From assembly GCA_960531495.1 (NCBI GenBank), contig OY482866.1:1612001-1676000 (forward strand): a stretch of 64,000 bases of DNA. Direction: 5' to 3'. The first letter of the stretch is position 1. Every line of letters begins with the position of its first letter. Of this stretch, positions 44,701 to 58,100 are shown in pieces. This stretch comes from Zeus faber. Taxonomy: Eukaryota; Chordata; Actinopteri; Zeiformes; Zeidae. Position numbers and translations under genes: made by a program. The notes under the pieces are model-generated. The model was given only the letters and a program-made list of their open reading frames with translations. It was not told where the DNA came from and searched no databases.

Positions 44701-47700
44701 AAGATGGAAAGAAAGATTGAAAGAAAGAAAGATTGAAAGAGATAAAAGAAAGATTGAAAGAAATAATGAAAGAAAGATTGAACGATTGGAAGAAATATTG
44801 AAAGAGAAAAATTGAAAGTAAGAAAGATTGAAAGAAAGAATGAAAGAAAGATTGAAAGATTGAAAGAAAGAATGAAAGAAAGATTGAAAGTATGAAATAT
44901 TTAAAGAAAGAATGAAAGAAAGATTGAACGATTGAAAGAAAGATTGAAAGAAAGATTGAATGATTGAAATATTTAAAGAAAGATTGAAAGATTGAAAGAA
45001 AGAATGAAAGAACGATTGAAAGAAAGAATGAAAGAAAAATTGACTGATTGAAAGAAATATTGAAAAAAGAAACATTGAAAGAAAGAATGAAAGAAAGATT
45101 GAAAGAAAGATGGAAAGAAAGATTGAAAGAAAGAAAGATTGAAAGAAATAATGAAAGAAAGATTGAACGATTGGAAGAAATATTGAAAGATAGAAAAATT
45201 GAAAATAAGAAAGATTGAAAGAAAGAATGAAAGAAAGATTGAAAGATTGAAAGAAAGATAGATTTAAAGAAAGATTGAAAGACTGAAAGAAAGATTGAAA
45301 GAAAGAAAGATTTATAGAAAGAATGAAATAAAGATTGAAAAAAGAAAGATAGATTGAAAGAAAGATTGAAAGATTGAAAGAAAGAATGAAAGAAAGATTT
45401 AAAAAAAGATTAAAAAAAAGAAAGATTGAAAGAAAGATTGAAAGAAAGATTGAAAGACTGAAGGAAAGAATGAAAGAAAGATGGAAAGAAAGATTGAAAG
45501 AAATATTGAAAGAAAGATTGAAAGATTGAAAGAAAGAATGAAAGAAAGATTGAAAGATTGAAAGATTGAAAGAAAGAATGAAAGAAAGATTGAAAGAAAG
45601 ATGGAAAGAAAGATTGAAAGAAAGAAAGATTGAAAGAAATAATGAAAGAAAGATTGAACGATTGGAAGAAATTTTGAAAGATAGAAAAATTGAAAGTAAG
45701 AAAGATTGAAAGAAAGAATGAAAGAAAGATTGAAAGATTGAAAGAAAGAATGAAATAAGGATTGAAAGATTGAAATATTGAAAGAAAGAATGAAAAAAAG
45801 ATTGAAAGACTGAAAGAAAGAATGAAAGAAAGATTGAAAGATTAAACAATTGAAAGAAAGTTTGCAAGAAAGTTTGAAAAAAGAAAGATTGAAAGAAAGA
45901 ATGAAAGAAAGATTGAAAGATAGATGGATAGAAAGATTGAAAGAAAGAAAGATTGAAAGAATAACAAAAGAAAGATTGAAAGATTGGAAGAAATATTGAA
46001 AGATAGAAAAATTGAAAGTAAAAAAGATTGAAAGAAAGAATTAAAGAAAGATTGAAAGATTGAAAGAAAGAATGAAAGAAAGATTGAAATATTGAAAGAA
46101 AGATTGAAAGTTTGAAAGAAAGATTGAAAGAAAGATTTAAAGAAAGAAAGATTGAAAGAAATATTGAAAGAAAGATTGAAAGATTGAAAGAAAGATTGAA
46201 AGAAAGAATGAAAGAAAGATTGAAAGATTGAAAGATTGAAATAAAGAATGAAAGAAAGATTGAAAGATTGAAAGATTGAAATAAAGAATGAAAGTTTGAA
46301 AGAAAGATTGAAAGAAAGATTTAAAGAAAGAAAGATTGAAAGTAAGAAAGATTGAAAGACATATTGAAAGAAAGATTGAAAGATTGAAAGAAAGATTGAA
46401 AGAAAGAATGAAAGAAAGATTGAAAGAAAGATTGAAAGACTGAAGGAAAGAATGAAAGAAAGATTGAAAGAAAGATTGAAAGAAAGAAAGATTGAAAGAA
46501 ATAATAAAAGAAAGATTGAACGATTGGAAGAGATATTGAAAGATAGAAAAATTGAAAGTAAGAAAGATTGAAAGAAAGAATGAAAGAAAGATTGAAAGAT
46601 TGACAGAAAGAATGACAGAAAGATTGAAAGATTGAAATATTGAAAGAAAGAATGAAAAAAAGATTGAAAGACTGAAAGAAAGAATGAAAGAAAGATTGAA
46701 AGAATGAAAGAAAGATTGAAAGATTAAATAATTGAAAGAAAGTTTGCAAGAAAGATTGAAAAAAGAAAGATTGAAAGAAAGAATGAAAAAAAGATTGATA
46801 GATAGATGGATAGAAAGATTGAAAGAAAGAAAGATTGAAAGAATAACAAAAGAAAGATTGAAAAATTGGAAGAAATATTGAAAGATAGAAAAATTGAAAG
46901 TAAGAAAGATTGAAAGAAAAAATTAAAGAAAGATTCAAAGATTAAAAGAAAGAATGAAAGAAAGGTTGAAAGATTGAAATATTGAAAGAAAGAATGAAAG
47001 AAAGATTGAAAGATTGAAAGATTGAAATAAAGATTGAAAGATTGAAAGAAAGATTTAAAGAAAGAAAGATTGAAAGAAATATTGAAAGAAAGATTGAAAG
47101 ATTGAAAGAAAGATTGAAAGAAAGAATGAAAGATTGAAAGATTGAAATAAAGAATGAAAGTTTGAAAGAAAGATTGAAAGAAAGATTTTAAGAAAGAAAG
47201 ATTGAAAGTAAGAAAGATTGAAAGAAATATTGAAAGAAAGATTGAAAGATTGAATGATTGAAAGAAAGACTGAAAGATAGATTGAAAGATTGAAGATTGA
47301 AAGATTCAAAGAAAGATTGAAAGAAAGATTGAACGACTGAAAGATTGAAAGAAAGATTGAAAGTTTGAAACAAATTTTGAAAGACTGAAAGAAAGAATGA
47401 AAGAAAGATTGAAAAAATAAAGATTGAAAGAAAATTTGAAAGAAAGATTGAAAGAAGGAATGAAAGAAAGATTGAATGAAATATTGAAAGACAGAAAGAT
47501 TGAAAGAAACAATGAAAGAAAGATTGAAAGATTAAAAGAAAGAATGAAAGAAAGATTGAAAAATTGAAATATTGAAAGAAAGAATGAAAGAAAGATTGAA
47601 AGATTGAAAGATTGAAATAAAGATTGAAAGTTTGAAAGAAAGATTGAAAGAAAGATTTAAAGAAAGAAAGATTGAAAGAAATATTGAAAGAAAGATTGAA

Positions 47701-49220
47701 AGATTGAAAGAAAGATTGAAAGAAAGAATGAAAGAAAGATTGAACGATTGAAATATTGAAATAAATAATGAAAGTTTGAAAGAAAGATTGAGAGAAAGAT
47801 TTAAAGAAAGAAAGATTGAAAGTAAAAAAGATTGAAAGAAATATTGAAAGAAAGATTGAAAGAAAGAATGAATGAAAGATTGAAAGAAAGATTGAAAGAA
47901 AGATTGAAAGATTGAAGGAAAGAATGAAAGAAAGATTGAAAGAAAAAATGAAAGAAAGATTGAAAGAAAGATTGAAAGACTGAACGAAAGAATGAAAGAA
48001 AGATGGAAAGAAAGATGGAAAGAAGATTGACAGAAAGAAAGATTGAAAGAAATATTGAAAGAAAGATTGAAAGATTGAAAGAAAGAATGAAAGAAAGATT
48101 GAAAGATTGAAAGATTGAAAGAAAGAATGAAAGATTGAAAGAAAAATTGAAAGAAAGATTGAAAGATTGAAAGATTGAAAGAAAGATTGAAAGTTTGAAA
48201 GACAGATTGAAAGACTGAAAGAAAGATTGCAAGAAAGATTGAAAAAACAAAGATTTAAAGATAGAATAAAAGAATGATTGAAAGAAAGATTGAAAAAAAA
48301 AGAAAGATTGAAAGATTGAAAGAAATATTGAAAGACAGAAAGATTGAAAGAAAGAATGAAAGAAAGATTGAAAGATTAAAATAAAGAATGAAAGAAAGAT
48401 TGAAGAAAGATTGAACGATTGGAAGAAATATTGAAAGATAGAAAAATTGAAAGTACGAAAGATTGAAAGAAAGAATGAAAGAAAGATTGAAAGATAGATG
48501 GAAAGAAAGATTGAAAGAAAGAATGAAAGAAAGATTGAAAGATTGAAATATTGAAAGAAAGAATGAAAGAAAGATTGAAAGATTGAAATAAAGATTGAAA
48601 GTTTGAAAGAAAGATTGAAAGAAAGATTTAAAGAAAGAAAGATTGAAAGAAAGATTGAAAGACTGAAAGAAAGATTGAAAGAAAGAATGAAAGAAAGATT
48701 GAACGATTGAAATATTGAAATAAAGAATGAAAGTTTGAAAGAAAGATTGAAAGAAAGATTTAAAGAAAGAAAGATTGAAAGTAAAAAAGATTGAAAGAAA
48801 TATTGATAGAAAGATTGAAAGATTGAAAGAAGGAATGAATGAAAGATTGAAAGAAAGATTGAAAGAAAGATTGAAAGATTGAAGGTAAGAATGAAAGAAA
48901 GATTGAAAGAAAAATTGAAAGAAAGATTGAAAGAAAGATTGAAAGACTGAAGGAAAGAATGAAAGAAAGATGGAAAGAAAGATTGACAGAAAGAAAGATT
49001 GAAAGAAATATTGAAAGAAAGACTGAAAGATTGAAAGAAAGAATGAAAGAAAGATTGAAAGATTGAAAGATTGAAAGAAAGAATGAAAGAAAGACCGAAA
49101 GATTGAAAGAAAAATTGAAAGAAAGATTGAAAGATTGAAAGATTGAAAGAAAGATTGAAAGTTTGAAAGACAGATTGAAAGACTGAAAGAAAGATTGCAA
49201 GAAAGATTGAAAAAACAGAA

Positions 49221-52150
49221 AGATTTAAAGATAGAATAAAAGAAAGATTGAAAGAAAGATTGAAAAAAAAAGAAAGATTGAAAGATTGAAAGAAATATTG
49301 AAAGACAGAAAGATTGAAAGAAACAATTAAAGAAAGATTGAAAGATTAAAATAAAGAATGAAAGAACGATTGAAAGAAAGATTGAAAGAAAGATTGAAAG
49401 AAAGAATGAAACAAAGATTGAAATAAAGAATGAAAGAAAGACTGAAAGAAAGAATGACGGACAGAAAGATTGAAAGAAAGAATGAAAGAAAGATTGAAAA
49501 AAAGATTGAAAGACTGAAAGAAAGAATGAAAGAAAGATTGAAAGATTAAACAATTGAAAGAACGATTGCAAGAAAGATTGAAAAAAGAAAGATTGAAAGA
49601 AAGAATGAAAGACTGAAGGAAAGAATGAAAGAAAGATTGAAAGATTAAAAGAAAGAATGAAAGAAAGAATGAAAGAAAGATTGAAAGAAACAATGAAAGA
49701 AAGATTGAAAGATTAAAAGAAAGAATGAAAGAAAGACTAAAAGAAAGAAAGAACGATTGAAAGAAAGATTGAAAGAAAGAATGAAAGACAGATTGAAAGA
49801 TAAACAATTGAAAGAAAGATTGCAAGAAAGATTGAAAAAAGAAAGATTGAAAGAAAGAATGAAAGAAAGATTGAAAGAAAGAAAGATTGAAAGAGATAAA
49901 AGAAAGATTGAAAGAAAGAAAGATTGAAAGAATAACAAAAGAAAGATTGAAAGATTGGAAGAAATATTGAAAGATAGAAAAATTGAAAGTAAGAAAGATT
50001 GAAAGAAAGAATGAAAGAAAGATTGAAAGATTGAAAGAAAGAATGAAAGAAAGATTGAAAGATTGAAATATTGAAAGAAAGAATGAAAAAAAGATTGAAA
50101 GACTGAAAGAAAGAATGAAAGAAAGATTGAAAGATTAAACAATTGAAAGAAAGTTTGCAAGAAAGTTTGAAAAAAGAAAGATTGAAAGAAAGAATGAAAG
50201 AAAGATTGAAAGATAGATGGATAGAAAGATTGAAAGAAAGAAAGATTGAAAGAATAACAAAAGAAAGATTGAAAGATTGGAAGAAATATTGAAAGATAGA
50301 AAAATTGAAAGTAAAAAAGATTGAAAGAAAGAATTAAAGAAAGAAAGATTGAAAGAAATAATGAAAGAAAGATGAAACGATTGGAAGAAATTTTGAAAGA
50401 TAGAAAAATTGAAAGTAAGAAAGATTGAAAGAAAGAATGAAAGAAAGATTGAAAGATTGAAATATTGAAAGAAAGAATGAAAAAAAGATTGAAAGACTGA
50501 AAGAAAGAATGAAAGAAAGATTGAAAGATTAAACAATTGAAAGAAAGTTTGCAAGAAAGTTTGAAAAAAGAAAGATTGAAAGAAAGAATGAAAGAAAGAT
50601 TGAAAGATAGATGGATAGAAAGATTGAAAGAAAGAAAGATTGAAAGAATAACAAAAGAAAGATTGAAAGATTGGAAGAAATATTGAAAGATAGAAAAATT
50701 GAAAGTAAGAAAGATTGAAAGAAAGAATTAAAGAAAGATTGAAAGAAAGAATGAAAGAAAGATTGAAAGTTTGAAAGAAAGATTGAAAGAAAGATTTAAA
50801 GAAAGAAAGATTGAAAGAAATATTGAAAGAAAGATTGAAAGATTGAAAGAAAGATTGAAAGAAAGAATGAAAGAAAGATTGAAAGATTGAAATAAAGAAT
50901 GAAAGTTTGAAAGAAAGATTGAAAGAAAGATTGAAAAAAAGAAAGATTGAAAGACTGAAGGAAAGAATGAAAGAAAGATTGAAAGAAAAATTGAAAGAAA
51001 GATTGAAAGACTGAAGGAAAGAATGAAAGAAAGATGGAAAGAAAGATTGACAGAAAGAAAGATTGAAAGAAATATTGAAAGAAAGATTGAAAGATTGAAA
51101 GAAAGAATGAAAGAAAGATTGAAAGATTGAAAGATTGAAAGAAAGAATGAAAGAAAGACTGAAAGATTGAAAGAAAAATTGAAAGAAAGATTGAAAGATT
51201 GAAAGATTGAAAGAACGATTGAAAGTTTGAAAGACAGATTGAAAGACTGAAAGAAAGATTGCAAGAAAGATTGAAAAAAAGAAAGATTTAAAGATAGAAT
51301 AAAAGAAAGATTGAAAGAAAGATTGAAAAAAAAAGAAAGATTGAAAGATTGAAAGAAATATTGAAAGACAGAAAGATTGAAAGAAACAATTAAAGAAAGA
51401 TTGAAAGATTAAAATAAAGAATGAAAGAACGATTGAAAGAAAGATTGAAAGAAAGATTGAAAGAAAGAATGAAACAAAGATTGAAATAAAGAATGAAAGA
51501 AAGACTGAAAGAAAGAATGACGGACAGAAAGATTGAAAGAAAGAATGAAAGAAAGATTGAAAAAAAGATTGAAAGACTGAAAGAAAGAATGAAAGAAAGA
51601 TTGAAAGATTAAACAATTGAAAGAACGATTGCAAGAAAGATTGAAAAAAGAAAGATTGAAAGAAAGAATGAAAGACTGAAGGAAAGAATGAAAGAAAGAT
51701 TGAAAGATTAAAAGAAAGAATGAAAGAAAGAATGAAAGAAAGATTGAAAGAAACAATGAAAGAAAGATTGAAAGATTAAAAGAAAGAATGAAAGAAAGAC
51801 TAAAAGAAAGAAAGAACGATTGAAAGAAAGATTGAAAGAAAGAATGAAAGACAGATTGAAAGATAAACAATTGAAAGAAAGATTGCAAGAAAGATTGAAA
51901 AAAGAAAGATTGAAAGAAAGAATGAAAGAAAGATTGAAAGAAAGAAAGATTGAAAGAGATAAAAGAAAGATTGAAAGAAAGAAAGATTGAAAGAATAACA
52001 AAAGAAAGATTGAAAGATTGGAAGAAATATTGAAAGATAGAAAAATTGAAAGTAAGAAAGATTGAAAGAAAGAATGAAAGAAAGATTGAAAGATTGAAAG
52101 AAAGAATGAAAGAAAGATTGAAAGATTAAACAATTGAAAGAAAGTTTGCA
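49221..52150 (+). repeat. 2,063-bp duplication in the tetranucleotide array
   Basis: The segment from 49,221 recurs from 51,284. A 480-bp open stretch at 49,346-49,825 has a same-length partner with the same translation at 51,409-51,888, exactly 2,063 bp away. Confidence 0.75.
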
Positions 52151-55100
52151 AGAAAGTTTGAAAAAAGAAAGATTGAAAGAAAGAATGAAAGAAAGATTGA
52201 AAGATAGATGGATAGAAAGATTGAAAGAAAGAAAGATTGAAAGAATAACAAAAGAAAGATTGAAAGATTGGAAGAAATATTGAAAGATAGAAAAATTGAA
52301 AGTAAAAAAGATTGAAAGAAAGAATTAAAGAAAGAAAGATTGAAAGAAATAATGAAAGAAAGATTGAACGATTGGAAGAAATTTTGAAAGATAGAAAAAT
52401 TGAAAGTAAGAAAGATTGAAAGAAAGAATGAAAGAAAGATTGAAAGATTGAAATATTGAAAGAAAGAATGAAAAAAAGATTGAAAGACTGAAAGAAAGAA
52501 TGAAAGAAAGATTGAAAGATTAAACAATTGAAAGAAAGTTTGCAAGAAAGTTTGAAAAAAGAAAGATTGAAAGAAAGAATGAAAGAAAGATTGAAAGATA
52601 GATGGATAGAAAGATTGAAAGAAAGAAAGATTGAAAGAATAACAAAAGAAAGATTGAAAGATTGGAAGAAATATTGAAAGATAGAAAAATTGAAAGTAAG
52701 AAAGATTGAAAGAAAGAATTAAAGAAAGATTGAAAGATTGAAAGAAAGAATGAAAGAAAGATTGAAAGTTTGAAAGAAAGATTGAAAGAAAGATTTAAAG
52801 AAAGAAAGATTGAAAGAAATATTGAAAGAAAGATTGAAAGATTGAAAGAAAGATTGAAAGAAAGAATGAAAGAAAGATTGAAAGATTGAAATAAAGAATG
52901 AAAGTTTGAAAGAAAGATTGAAAGAAAGATTGAAAAAAAGAAAGATTGAAAGACTGAAGGAAAGAATGAAAGAAAGATTGAAAGAAAAATTGAAAGAAAG
53001 ATTGAAAGAAAGATTGAAAGACTGAAGGAAAGAATGAAAGAAAGATGGAAAGAAAGATTGACAGAAAGAAAGATTGAAAGAAATATTGAAAGAAAGATTG
53101 AAAGATTGAAAGAAAGAATGAAAGAAAGATTGAAAGATTGAAAGATTGAAAGAAAGAATGAAAGAAAGACTGAAAGATTGAAAGAAAAATTGAAAGAAAG
53201 ATTGAAAGATTGAAAGATTGAAAGAACGATTGAAAGTTTGAAAGACAGATTGAAAGACTGAAAGAAAGATTGCAAGAAAGATTGAAAAAAAGAAAGATTT
53301 AAAGATAGAATAAAAGAAAGATTGAAAGAAAGATTGAAAAAAGAAAGAAAGATTGAAAGATTGAAAGAAATATTGAAAGACAGAAAGATTGAAAGAAACA
53401 ATGAAAGAAAGATTGAAAGATTAAAAGAAAGAATGAAAGAAAGATTGAAAGAAAGATTGAAAGAAAGATTGAAAGAAAGATTGAAAGAAAGATTGAAAGA
53501 AAGAAAGATTGAAAAAAAGAATGAAACAAAGATTGAAATAAAGAATGAAAGAAAGATTGAAAGAAAGATAGAAAGAAAGATTGAAAAATTGAAAGAAAGA
53601 TTGAAAGACTGAAAGAAAGAATGAAAGAAAGATTGAAAGATTAAACAATTGAAAGAAAGTTTGCAAGAAAGATTGAAAGAAAGAATGAAAGAAAGATTGA
53701 AAGATAGATGGAAAGAAAGATTGAAAGAAAGAAAGATTGAAAGAATAACAAAAGAAAGATTGAAAGATTGGAAGAAATATTGAAAGATAGAAAAATTGAA
53801 AGAAAGAAAGATTGAAAGAAAGAATTAAAGAAAGATTGAAAGAAAGAATGAAAGAAAGATTGAAAGATTGAAATATTGAAAGAAAGAATGAAAGAAAGAT
53901 TGAACGATTGAAATAAAGATTGAAAGTTTGAAAGAAAGATTGAAAGAAAGATTTAAAGAATGAAAGATTGAAAGAAACATTGAAAGAAAGATTGAAAGAT
54001 TGAAAGAAAGATTGAAAGAAAGAATGAAAGAAAGATTGAACGATTGAAATATTGAAATAAAGAATGAAAGTTTGAAAGAAAGATTGAAAGAAAGATTTAA
54101 AGAAAGAAAGATTGAAAGTAAAAAAGATTGAAAGAAATATTGAAAGAAAGATTGAAAGATTGAAAGAAGGAATGAATGAAAGATTGAAAGACAGATTGAA
54201 AGAAAGATTGAAAGATTGAAGGAAAGAATGAAAGAAAGATTGAAAGAAAAATTGAAAGAAAGATTGAAAGAAAGATTGAAAGACTGAAGTAAAGAATGAA
54301 AGAAAGATGGAAAGAAAGATGGAAAGAAAGATTGACAGAAAGAAAGATTGAAAGAAATATTGAAAGAAAGATTGAAAGATTGAAAGAAAGAATGAAAGAA
54401 AGATTGAAAGATTGAAAGAAAGAATGAAAGAAAGACTGAAAGATTGAAAGAAAAATTGAAAGAAAGATTGAAAGATTGAAAGATTGAAAGAAAGATTGAA
54501 AGTTTGAAAGACAGATTGAAAGACTGAAAGAAAGATTGCAAGAAAGATTGAAAAAACAGAAAGATTTAAAGATAGAATAAAAGAAAGATTGAAAGAAAGA
54601 TTGAAAAAAAAGAAAGATTGAAAGATTGAAAGAAATATTGAAAGACAGAAAGATTGAAAGGAACAATTAAAGAAAGATTGAAAGATTAAAATAAAGAATG
54701 AAAGAACGATTGAAAGAAAGATTGAAAGAAAGATTGAAAGAAAGATTGAATGAAAGATTGAAAGAAAGAATGAAACAAAGATTGAAATAAAGAATGAAAG
54801 AAAGACTGAAAGAAAGAATGACGGACAGAAAGATTGAAAGAAAGAATGAAAGAAAGATTGAAAAAAAGATTGAAAGACTGAAAGAAAGAATGAAAGAAAG
54901 ATTGAAAGATTAAACAATTGAAAGAACGATTGCAAGAAAGATTGAAAGTAAGAAAGATTGAAAGACATATTGAAAGAAAGATTGAAAGATTGAAAGAAAG
55001 ATTGAAAGAAAGATTGAAAGAAAGATTGTAAGACTGAAGGAAAGAATGAAAGAAAGATTGAAATATTGAAAGAAAGAATGAAAGAAAGATTGAAAGATTG

Positions 55101-58100
55101 AAATATTGAAAGAAAGAATGAAAAAAAGATTGAAAGACTGAAGGAAAGAATGAAAGAAAGATGGAAAGAAAGATGGAAAGAAAGAAAGATTGAAAGAAAG
55201 ATTGAAAGATTGAAAGAAAGAATGAAAGAAAGATTGAAAGAAAGATGGAAAGAAAGATTGAAAGAAAGAAAGATTGAAAGAAATAATGAAAGAAAGATTG
55301 AACGATTGGAAGAAATTTTGAAAGATAGAAAAATTGAAAGTAAGAAAGATTGAAAGAAAGAATGAAAGAAAGATTGAAAGATTGAAAGAAAGAATGAAAG
55401 AAAGATTGAAAGATTAAACAATTGAAAGAAAGTTTGCAAGAAAGTTTGAAAAAAGAAAGATTGAAAGAAAGAATGAAAGAAAGATTGAAAGATAGATGGA
55501 TAGAAAGATTGAAAGAAAGAAAGATTGAAAGAATAACAAAAGAAAGATTGAAAGATTGGAAGAAATATTGAAAGATAGAAAAATTGAAAGTAAGAAAGAT
55601 TGAAAGAAAGAATTAAAGAAAGATTGAAAGATTGAAAGAAAGAATAAAAGAAAGATTGAAATATTGAAATAAAGAATGAAAGTTTGAAAGAAAGATTGAA
55701 AGAAAGATTTAAAGAAAGAAAGATTGAAAGAAATATTGAAAGAAAGATTGAAAGAAGGAATGAATGAAAGATTGAAAGACAGATTGAAAGAAAGATTGAA
55801 AGATTGAAGGAAAGAATGAAAGAAAGATTGAAAGAAAAATTGAAAGAAAGATTGAAAGAAAGATTGAAAGACTGAAGGAAAGAATGAAAGAAAGATGGAA
55901 AGAAAGATGGAAAGAAAGTTTGACAGAAAGAAAGATTGAAAGAAATATTGAAAGAAAGATTGAAAGAAAGAATGAAAGAAAGATTGAAAGATTGAAAGAT
56001 TGAAAGATTGAAAGAAAGAATGAAAGAAAGACTGAAAGATTGAAAGAAAAATTGAAAGAAAGATTGAAAGATTGAAAGATTGAAAGAAAGATTGAAAGTT
56101 TGAAAGACAGATTGAAAGACTGAAAGAAAGATTGCAAGAAAGATTGAAAAAACAGAAAGATTTAAAGATAGAATAACAGAAAGATTGAAAGAAAGATTGA
56201 AAAAAAAGAAAGATTGAAAGATTGAAAGGAATATTGAAAGACAGAAAGATTGAAAGAAACAATTAAAGAAAGATTGAAAGATTAAAATAAAGAATGAAAG
56301 AACGATTGAAAGAAAGATTGAAAGAAAGAATGAAACAAAGATTGAAATAAAGAATGAAAGAAAGACTGAAAGAAAGAATGACGGACAGAAAGATTGAAAG
56401 AAAGAATGAAAGAAAGATTGAAAAAAAGATTGAAAGACTGAAAGAAAGAATGAAAGACAGATTGAAAGATTAAACAATTGAAAGAACGATTGCAAGAAAG
56501 ATTGAAAAAAGAAAGATTGAAAGAAAGAATGAAAGACTGAAGGAGAGAATGAAAGAAAGATTGAAAGATTAAAAGAAAGAATGAAAGAAAGAATGAAAGA
56601 AAGATTGAAAGAAACAATGAAAGAAAGATTGAAAGATTAAAAGAAAGAATGAAAGAAAGACTAAAAGAAAGAAAGAACGATTGAAAGAAAGATTGAAAGA
56701 AAGAATGAAAGACAGATTGAAAGATAAACAATTGAAAGAAAGATTGCAAGAAAGATTGAAAAAAGAAAGATTGAAAGAAAGAATGAAAGAAAGATTGAAA
56801 GAAAGAAAGATTGAAAGAGATAAAAGAAAGATTGAAAGAAAGAAAGATTGAAAGAATAACAAAAGAAAGATTGAAAGATTGGAAGAAATATTGAAAGATA
56901 GAAAAATTGAAAGTAAGAAAGATTGAAAGAAAGAATGAAAGAAAGATTGAAAGATTGAAAGAAAGAATGAAAGAAAGATTGAAATATTGAAAGAAAGAAT
57001 GAAAAAAAGATTGAAAGACTGAAAGAAAGAATGAAAGAAAGATTGAAAGATTAAACAATTGAAAGAAAGTTTGCAAGAAAGTTTGAAAAAAGAAAGATTG
57101 AAAGAAAGAATGAAAGAAAGATTGAAAGATAGATGGATAGAAAGATTGAAAGAAAGAAAGATTGAAAGAATAACAAAAGAAAGATTGAAAGATTGGAAGA
57201 AATATTGAAAGATAGAAAAATTGAAAGTAAAAAAGATTGAAAGAAAGAATTAAAGAAAGAAAGATTGAAAGAAATAATGAAAGAAAGATTGAACGATTGG
57301 AAGAAATTTTGAAAGATAGAAAAATTGAAAGTAAGAAAGATTGAAAGAAAGAATGAAAGAAAGATTGAAAGATTGAAATATTGAAAGAAAGAATGAAAAA
57401 AAGATTGAAAGACTGAAAGAAAGAATGAAAGAAAGATTGAAAGATTAAACAATTGAAAGAAAGTTTGCAAGAAAGTTTGAAAAAAGAAAGTTTGAAAGAA
57501 AGAATGAAAGAAAGATTGAAAGATAGATGGATAGAAAGATTGAAAGAAAGAAAGATTGAAAGAATAACAAAAGAAAGATTGAAAGATTGGAAGAAATATT
57601 GAAAGATAGAAAAATTGAAAGTAAGAAAGATTGAAAGAAAGAATTAAAGAAAGATTGAAAGATTGAAAGAAAGAATGAAAGAAAGATTGAAAGTTTGAAA
57701 GAAAGATTGAAAGAAAGATTTAAAGAAAGAAAGATTGAAAGAAATATTGAAAGAAAGATTGAAAGATTGAAAGAAAGAATGAAAGAAAGATTGAAAGATT
57801 GAAATAAAGAATGAACGTTTGAAAGAAAGATTGAAAGAAAGATTGAAAAAAAGAAAGATTGAAAGACTGAAGGAAAGAATGAAAGAAAGATTGAAAGAAA
57901 AATTGAAAGAAAGATTGAAAGAAAGATTGAAAGACTGAAGGAAAGAATGAAAGAAAGATGGAAAGAAAGATTGACAGAAAGAAAGATTGAAAGAAATATT
58001 GAAAGAAAGATTGAAAGATTGAAAGAAAGAATGAAAGAAAGATTGAAAGATTGAAAGATTGAAAGAAAGAATGAAAGAAAGACTGAAAGATTGAAAGAAA

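Noticed and set aside
53322-53612. Plus-strand frames rich in Lys, Glu, Arg and Ile (KERLKER type), for example at 41,657, 53,322, 55,150 and 58,235.
   Set aside because: Direct translation of the GAAA/GATT words. They appear wherever the word phase happens to avoid stops.
53421-56495. A 1,024-codon minus-strand open frame, and others of 839, 499 and 478 codons, rich in Phe, Leu, Ser, Asn and Gln.
   Set aside because: They lie wholly in the GANN array. That strand lacks the words needed for stop codons, so long frames arise by composition. Several frames of the same strand are open together and there is no globular or known domain.
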